DNA from: Apopatocola sp963618015 | GTDB taxonomy: Bacteria > Bacillota > Clostridia > Oscillospirales > Oscillospiraceae | Assembly (NCBI GenBank): GCA_963618015.1 | Contig: CAVEQS010000038.1 | Location: 1 to 27,721, forward strand | Direction: 5' to 3' | DNA: 27,721 bases | Shown: one piece after another, positions 23,742 to 27,721 of the stretch | How positions within the stretch are numbered: the stretch's first letter is position 1 | How the letters are laid out: the number at the start of each line of letters is the position of its first letter | Translations under genes and position numbers: made by a program | The notes under the pieces: generated by a model | Databases searched by the model: none | Told to the model about the DNA's origin: nothing | What the model saw: only the letters and a program-made list of their open reading frames with translations

Positions 23742-24490
23742 AGCGCTGCCAGGTAGAACGCCGGATTCAGATAAACGCCGTCGTGTGTCAGTTCAAAATG
23801 AAGATGTGGGCCGGTAGCTTTGCCGGTTGCGCCGACAAGCGCGATCTTTTCTCCGGCATCGACCTTCTGCCCCTCTTCGACGTAGATCTGGCCGCAATGC
23901 GCGTACATCGTCGCGTATCCGTCCTCATGCTCTACGCGGAGAAACTTCCCGCTGGTGTTATTTTCTCCGACCTCTGTCACCGTTCCGGCGGCAAAGCAGA
24001 CGATATCATCCCCGGAATTTGCCGCAAGGTCCATCCCATAATGGAATTTTGTTTCATTATCAATCGGGTGCAGCCGGTAACCGAAATCGGAGGACACCCT
24101 GGCGGAAATCGGAGGTACGAAGGAAAACTTTGGCATGGGTGCGTCATAGGACACGTTCGCCGGAACACCGAGATCGACAAACGGCTGTTGTTCCTCCATG
24201 AATGCTGCCATTGCTTCCTCCACGGCGGGAGAGAGCTCCTCCGTGCTGACCGGTTCTGCAAGACCAAGAAATTCCGCGGCGTTGATCGTGACCGTGACCG
24301 GCGTCGCGGCGTCTGCTGCCTCCGTCACGGCGGCGACGGTCTCCTCTGTCTGGTAGTCCGCTCGGTGGAACGATTTTTCGATCGTGCGGATCGTTTCGGA
24401 TGTGCGGGCAGGGAAGAGCAGCTTCGCGGCGGCAGCCGCAACAAACAGTCCCGCTGCCACATAGATGGTTGCGCGTTTTGCACGTTTCAT
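23738..24490 (-). CDS. SpoIVFA/SpoIIQ-like M23 peptidase-domain protein
   Basis: The 250-residue protein has an N-terminal membrane anchor (IYVAAGLFVAAAAAKLLF), an acidic linker and a C-terminal LytM/M23 domain (about 125-250). The zinc-site residues are present: H150 and D154 in HYGMD, the MYAH segment, and H229/H231 in GPHLHFEL. So, unlike some sporulation M23 partners, it may be catalytically active. As the gene directly before a SpoIVFB-like protease it is best read as SpoIVFA, the regulator that holds SpoIVFB at the outer forespore membrane; SpoIIQ is the alternative. GGAGTG lies nine or so bases before the ATG. Confidence 0.75.
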   Translation of the reverse strand: MKRAKRATIYVAAGLFVAAAAAKLLFPARTSETIRTIEKSFHRADYQTEETVAAVTEAADAATPVTVTINAAEFLGLAEPVSTEELSPAVEEAMAAFMEEQQPFVDLGVPANVSYDAPMPKFSFVPPISARVSSDFGYRLHPIDNETKFHYGMDLAANSGDDIVCFAAGTVTEVGENNTSGKFLRVEHEDGYATMYAHCGQIYVEEGQKVDAGEKIALVGATGKATGPHLHFELTHDGVYLNPAFYLAAL

Positions 24491-24555
24491 TCCAAATCAC
24501 ACTCCTGCCAAAGCGTATTCGGACGAGTCACAAGCTATGAATCCTTTTTTGTCGC

Positions 24556-24584
24556 TTGACTTTTCGGGTATATTTTGGTAGAGT
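24556..24584 (+). promoter_or_regulatory. Sigma-A promoter of tRNA-Gly
   Basis: TTGACT (24556-24561), 17 bases, then TAGAGT (24579-24584), preceded by TTTTGG. Transcription would start about 13 bases before the tRNA. The block is close in sequence to the candidate promoter at 7323-7351. Confidence 0.8.
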
Positions 24585-24603
24585 ACATCAGTAAACAAAA
24601 TAT

Positions 24604-24677
24604 GCGGATATAGTTCATCGGTAGAACGACGGCTTCCCAAGCCGTAGAGGTGGGTTCGATTCCCATTATCCGCTCCA
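24604..24677 (+). tRNA. tRNA-Gly(CCC)
   Basis: The cloverleaf is complete: acceptor stem GCGGATA/TATCCGC, D arm with GTTC and GGTAGAAC, anticodon stem ACGGC/GCCGT with loop TTCCCAA, giving anticodon CCC, and T arm TGGG/CCCA around TTCGATT. CCA is encoded at 24675-24677. A 23-base stretch covering the T-loop end, acceptor and CCA (24656-24678) is repeated exactly at 24761-24783. Confidence 0.95.
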
Positions 24678-24679
24678 TA

Positions 24680-24714
24680 GAATATCCCCATCGGTTTTGC
24701 CGGTGGGGATATTC
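24680..24714 (+). terminator. Terminator of tRNA-Gly
   Basis: A stem of 15 pairs with one G-T wobble (24680-24694 with 24700-24714, arm GAATATCCCCATCGG) starts two bases after the CCA end. The T run is short (CGTTTA), so termination may be incomplete. Confidence 0.75.
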
Positions 24715-24720
24715 CGTTTA

Positions 24721-24783
24721 ACGGGAATCGAACCCGAGGTGGCCTGCGCCGCAGCACAGGTCGATTCCCATTATCCGCTCCAT
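24721..24783 (+). pseudogene. Displaced copy of the tRNA-Gly 3' end
   Basis: Positions 24761-24783 repeat 24656-24678 exactly (23 bases: T-loop end, acceptor 3' strand, CCA). AGGTGG also recurs before it (24736-24741) but is separated by an inserted stretch with a CTGCGCCGCAG palindrome, and a reversed T-arm-like CGGGAATCGAACCCG lies at 24722-24736. No 5' half of a tRNA can be folded, so this is a decayed or rearranged tRNA remnant, or an attachment-site-like scar. Confidence 0.6.
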
Positions 24784-24787
24784 GGAG

Positions 24788-24815
24788 AAGTCCCGCCGAA
24801 CTGGCGGGACTTTTT
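24788..24815 (+). terminator. Second terminator after the tRNA-Gly remnant
   Basis: A perfect 10-base-pair stem (24788-24797 with 24803-24812, arm AAGTCCCGCC) has a five-base loop and ends in Ts on the plus strand. It points the same way as the tRNA, supporting the view that a second tRNA unit once stood here. No T run follows on the minus strand, so it is a poor terminator for feoB. Confidence 0.8.
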
Positions 24816-24826
24816 ACTATTGAAAG

Positions 24827-26869
24827 TTAAAATAAAAAGCTTATGATCATACACAGCAGCGCACCGCAGAATGTTGGAAGCACAGCGGCGAGCGCTGTCC
24901 ATTTCCAGCTCCCGGTCTCTTTTTTTATTGAGAGAAGCGTTGTGGAACATGGCCAATGCATCAGCGTGAACACGATGACGCACACTGCCGTTTTCCCTGT
25001 CCAACCGTTGGCGAGTAAAATCCCGCTCATGGCCGATGCGGAAAGTTTCCGGCTGAGAGAACCCTCCGCCAGATAAATCATCATGGCAATAGGAACTACC
25101 GTTTCGTTGGCAGGAAAGCCCAAAATGAACGCCAACAAGATTACGCCGTCCATGCCAAGGATTCGCCCGATCGGGGCGATCCCATCAGAGAGATACCGCA
25201 GCAATGAGACATTTCCGACGGAAATATTTCCGAGTAGCCAGAGGATCAGACCGGCAGGCGCGGCAACCGCGGCGGCGCGTCCCAGAACAAACGCCGTCCG
25301 GTCAAGAAGTGAGCGTACAACGATCTTTCCGAGCTGCGGTCTTCGGTAGGGAGGCAGTTCCAGCACATAGGAGGATGGTGCTCCGCGCAGCACCGTAGCG
25401 GACAAAAGCCGCGTTGTGCCAAATGTTGCGGCAACGCCGAGACATACGGCCCCCATCAGCAGCAGCGCCGATACGAGAGAATTTCCGGCCGAAAAGAATG
25501 TGCCAAGCAGAAAGATCAAAATGGGAAATCGTCCATTACACGGGACAAAGCTGTTTGTGAGTATGGCAAGCAGCCGCTCGCGTGGTGAATCGATGATCCG
25601 GCAGCCGACGACACCGGCCGCATTACAGCCGAAGCCCATTGCCATGGTAAGCGCCTGTTTACCACAGGCGCGGCAGCGTCCAAACGGCCTATCCAGATTG
25701 AATGCCATCCGCGGCAGATAGCCCACGTCTTCAAGAAATGTGAACAGCGGGAAAAAGATCGCCATCGGCGGCAGCATAACGGACACGACCCATGCTGTCA
25801 TGCGATATACACCGAGAATCAGCGCATCGTGCAGCCATACCGGGAACCCGGCGGCAAGCACCCAGCGCGAAAGAACATCCCCAAAGCCGAACAGCACGGA
25901 CGAGAGCAGCGCTGAAGGATAGTTCGCACCCTGAACAGTCAAATAAAAAAGACCAAGAAGCAACAGCAACATGACCGGAACGCCAAATTTCTTTCCGGTC
26001 AGGATGTGATCGGCTATGCGGTCGCGAGAAAAGCTGTTTTGCTGTTTCGCGGAAACAACTTTCGATGATATTTGAGCGGCATGACGGTGAATCGTCGTTG
26101 CAATGGACGCTTCCACGCTCTCCCCGGCGCGGATGATTCGCTCCTGCCCGAGCCGGATCGCCTCGGATAAAAACGAGTCTGCCGCCAAGGGCCGTTCAAG
26201 CTTTTTCTCCAGCGATCGGGCGGTGGAGCAATCGCCCAATAGAAGCTGCATAGCAATCCACCGATGCTTCGGCACCTTTCCGGGGAGCAGTTCATCCAGA
26301 CGCGCCGTGACGGAAAAGAGGCCTGCCTCAATGGCGTTGCTATAGCGTACCGGGCTAACTTCCCTCGGCCTTTCCCGTACGGTGAAGAGCGCCGCGCGCA
26401 GCAGGGGAGAGAGCGTTTTCTTCTGCCGCGCGCTCGTCCCGACCACGCGTACACCGAGCAGCTGTGAAAGCCGAGGCAGATCAACCGAAATGCCGCGCTT
26501 TTTCGCCTCGTCCATCAGATTCACGCATACGACGACGCGGTCTGTGATTTCCATAACTTGCAGCACAAGGTGGAGATTTCGCTCCAGCGCCGTAGCATCA
26601 CAGACAACGATCACCGCGTCGGCATTGCCGAAGGAGATATATTCCGCCGCGACCTCCTCTTCCGGAGAATGAGCGGAGAGGGAATAGGTTCCCGGCAGAT
26701 CAATGAGCTCAACGCTCGCTCCGTCGATAGCGCATTGTCCCGTCGCGGTCGCGACCGTTTTCCCCGGCCAGTTCCCGGTATGCTGATGCAGGCCGGTCAA
26801 CGCGTTAAAAAGCGAGCTTTTCCCTACATTGGGGTTTCCTACCAGCGCAAAGCGGTATGTGTCCGCCAT
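24827..26869 (-). CDS. feoB: Ferrous iron transporter FeoB
   Basis: The 680-residue inner-membrane protein imports Fe2+. The N-terminal G domain shows G1 GNPNVGKSS (11-19), G3 DLPG (57-60) and G4 NLMD (117-120). A helical GDI-like linker follows. The membrane part (from about residue 280) carries the paired gate regions, including CGKQALTMAMGFGCNAAGVVG and PCNGRFPILIFLLG. The start at 26869 is preferred: it overlaps the feoA stop (TAATG) and begins two strands before G1; the frame continues upstream only inside feoA. In known bacteria feo genes are induced under anoxia or low iron; no Fur or other regulator site is obvious here. Confidence 0.96.
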   Translation of the reverse strand: MADTYRFALVGNPNVGKSSLFNALTGLHQHTGNWPGKTVATATGQCAIDGASVELIDLPGTYSLSAHSPEEEVAAEYISFGNADAVIVVCDATALERNLHLVLQVMEITDRVVVCVNLMDEAKKRGISVDLPRLSQLLGVRVVGTSARQKKTLSPLLRAALFTVRERPREVSPVRYSNAIEAGLFSVTARLDELLPGKVPKHRWIAMQLLLGDCSTARSLEKKLERPLAADSFLSEAIRLGQERIIRAGESVEASIATTIHRHAAQISSKVVSAKQQNSFSRDRIADHILTGKKFGVPVMLLLLLGLFYLTVQGANYPSALLSSVLFGFGDVLSRWVLAAGFPVWLHDALILGVYRMTAWVVSVMLPPMAIFFPLFTFLEDVGYLPRMAFNLDRPFGRCRACGKQALTMAMGFGCNAAGVVGCRIIDSPRERLLAILTNSFVPCNGRFPILIFLLGTFFSAGNSLVSALLLMGAVCLGVAATFGTTRLLSATVLRGAPSSYVLELPPYRRPQLGKIVVRSLLDRTAFVLGRAAAVAAPAGLILWLLGNISVGNVSLLRYLSDGIAPIGRILGMDGVILLAFILGFPANETVVPIAMMIYLAEGSLSRKLSASAMSGILLANGWTGKTAVCVIVFTLMHWPCSTTLLSIKKETGSWKWTALAAVLPTFCGALLCMIISFLF

Positions 26870-27120
26870 TACGACTCCACCCCATCCGGCAGACGGACGA
26901 GCACAGAAGCGCTGTCCCCGGCACGGAGAGCGATCACCGTACCGCAAATTTCGTATGCTGTCGGGTCGCCGAACATGCTGCGAAAGAGGCATTTTACGCG
27001 CGCCCCCTCCGCGAAGCCGAGATCCAGGAGGCGGCGGCTCAGGGCGCATTCCGGTAATATCTCCGTGATAACGCCCTGTGTACCGGGCTTCATATCCTTC
27101 AGAGGAATGATCGATTGCAT
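26869..27120 (-). CDS. feoA: FeoA-domain protein of ferrous iron transport
   Basis: The 83-residue SH3-like protein is an accessory subunit that helps FeoB. The pattern is typical: IPLKDMKPGTQGVITEIL, then SRRLLDLGFAEGARVKCLFRSMFGDPTAYEICGTVIALR. The start at 27120 (ATG before QSII) gives the usual family length and has AAAGGGC about ten bases upstream; an in-frame ATG at 27216 would add a polar, unconserved 32 residues. It is coupled to feoB by a TAATG overlap and divergent from the Nudix gene. Confidence 0.93.
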   Translation of the reverse strand: MQSIIPLKDMKPGTQGVITEILPECALSRRLLDLGFAEGARVKCLFRSMFGDPTAYEICGTVIALRAGDSASVLVRLPDGVES

Positions 27121-27251
27121 GGCAAATTCAGCCCTTTCCGGTAATGTCTTTCCTCTGTATTCTATTCCGTTGCCCCTGTCCGGTTCCTTGACTTTTTGCT
27201 CCGATACATCTACCATAAAGGAAAACTATTTGACAATATGAGGATAAACCC

Positions 27252-27641
27252 ATGGTTGAAGTTGTTGCAGCGCTTGTCCACGATACAGAAAAACCGCGGT
27301 GCTTTCTCATCTGCCAGCGCCCGGCGCACAAGGCGCGGGGCCTGCTCTGGGAATTTGTCGGCGGCAAGGTCGAGCCGGGGGAGACGAAGCCGGAAGCGCT
27401 CATACGCGAGTGCCGGGAGGAGCTGGGCGTTTCGATCCGTGTCGGAGACGTCTATATGGAGCTGACACACGTATATCCCGACCTCACCATTCACCTGACG
27501 CTTTTCCACGCAGAGATCATGAGCGGTACGCCGCAGCTATTGGAGCATAACGCCATCCGCTGGATCACGCCGCAGGAGATCGACGGATATGCCTTCTGTC
27601 CGGCGGACGAAGAAATCCTCGCCCGGCTCCGGCTCGAATAA
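27252..27641 (+). CDS. Nudix hydrolase (MutT/8-oxo-dGTP diphosphatase-like)
   Basis: The 129-residue protein has a complete Nudix box, GKVEPGETKPEALIRECREE followed by LGV, in the expected place after an opening beta strand (EVVAALVHD). Length and the RPAHKARGLLWEFVGGK context match the MutT type, which clears oxidised nucleotides from the pool. GAGG lies about nine bases before the ATG. It is divergent from feoA and followed by a strong terminator. Another nucleoside diphosphate substrate is possible. Confidence 0.92.
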   Translation: MVEVVAALVHDTEKPRCFLICQRPAHKARGLLWEFVGGKVEPGETKPEALIRECREELGVSIRVGDVYMELTHVYPDLTIHLTLFHAEIMSGTPQLLEHNAIRWITPQEIDGYAFCPADEEILARLRLE

Positions 27642-27681
27642 AAATGGCGGCGGAATGAGTCATCCGTGCACCAGTAAAATG

Positions 27682-27721
27682 AAAGTAGACACTCACAAAA
27701 GTGTGGGGTGTCTACTTTTTT
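27682..27721 (+). terminator. Terminator of the Nudix gene
   Basis: AAAGTAGACAC (27682-27692) pairs exactly with GTGTCTACTTT (27708-27718), with a further short pairing inside the loop, and a T run continues to the window end. It lies about 40 bases after the stop codon. Confidence 0.9.

Noticed and set aside
24497..24757. Minus-strand frame covering tRNA-Gly
   Set aside because: It is the antisense translation of a tRNA gene and its terminator. Such frames are commonly misannotated.
26870..27049. N-terminal extension of FeoB inside feoA
   Set aside because: The extra residues are Pro/Arg-rich, unlike any FeoB, and coincide with the real feoA reading frame.

Overview
The window looks like a chromosomal segment of an endospore-forming, GC-rich member of the Clostridia (Firmicutes), probably close to the Oscillospiraceae/Ruminococcaceae. 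This rests on gene content: a complete spoIIIA set, spoIIAA-spoIIAB-sigF, a spoIVFA/spoIVFB-like pair, an alpha/beta-type SASP, strong Shine-Dalgarno sites, and frequent TTG starts. The species cannot be named from this sequence.

Region 1 (1-5680) is clearly AT-richer than the rest. It holds a two-gene, minus-strand McrBC-like restriction system: a coiled-coil AAA+ ATPase (2683-5241) followed by a DUF2357-like PD-(D/E)XK nuclease (320-2671). The nuclease ends in a helix-hairpin-helix domain resembling the C-terminal domain of RNA polymerase alpha. A tRNA-Leu(UAG) gene at 5684-5768 marks the boundary to the GC-rich core. This system is the best candidate for something little described.

Region 2 (5969-11372, plus strand) is spoIIIAA-AH, the mother-cell channel locus. 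A Cof-type HAD hydrolase gene with its own terminator splits it between spoIIIAB and spoIIIAC. Region 3 (11421-19714, minus strand), read in transcription order, holds a CofE-like protein, xanthine phosphoribosyltransferase, a guanine-class purine riboswitch, a BMP-family nucleoside ABC transporter (binding lipoprotein, ATPase, two permeases), a HAD phosphatase coupled to the transporter, and then a separate SASP gene. The purine salvage genes form a functional unit, but the riboswitch lies after xpt, so it controls only the transporter part.

Region 4 (19853-24490) has a beta-propeller lipoprotein and then the sigma-F operon spoIIAA-spoIIAB-sigF. The spoIIA operon converges on, and slightly overlaps, a spoIVFA/spoIVFB-like pair (M23 plus site-2 protease). 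Region 5 (24556-27721) has tRNA-Gly(CCC) with a displaced copy of its 3' end, ferrous iron transport genes feoA-feoB on the minus strand, and a Nudix (MutT-like) hydrolase on the plus strand that ends at a strong terminator.

All functional calls come from reading motifs and gene order by eye. No database search or structure prediction was run.
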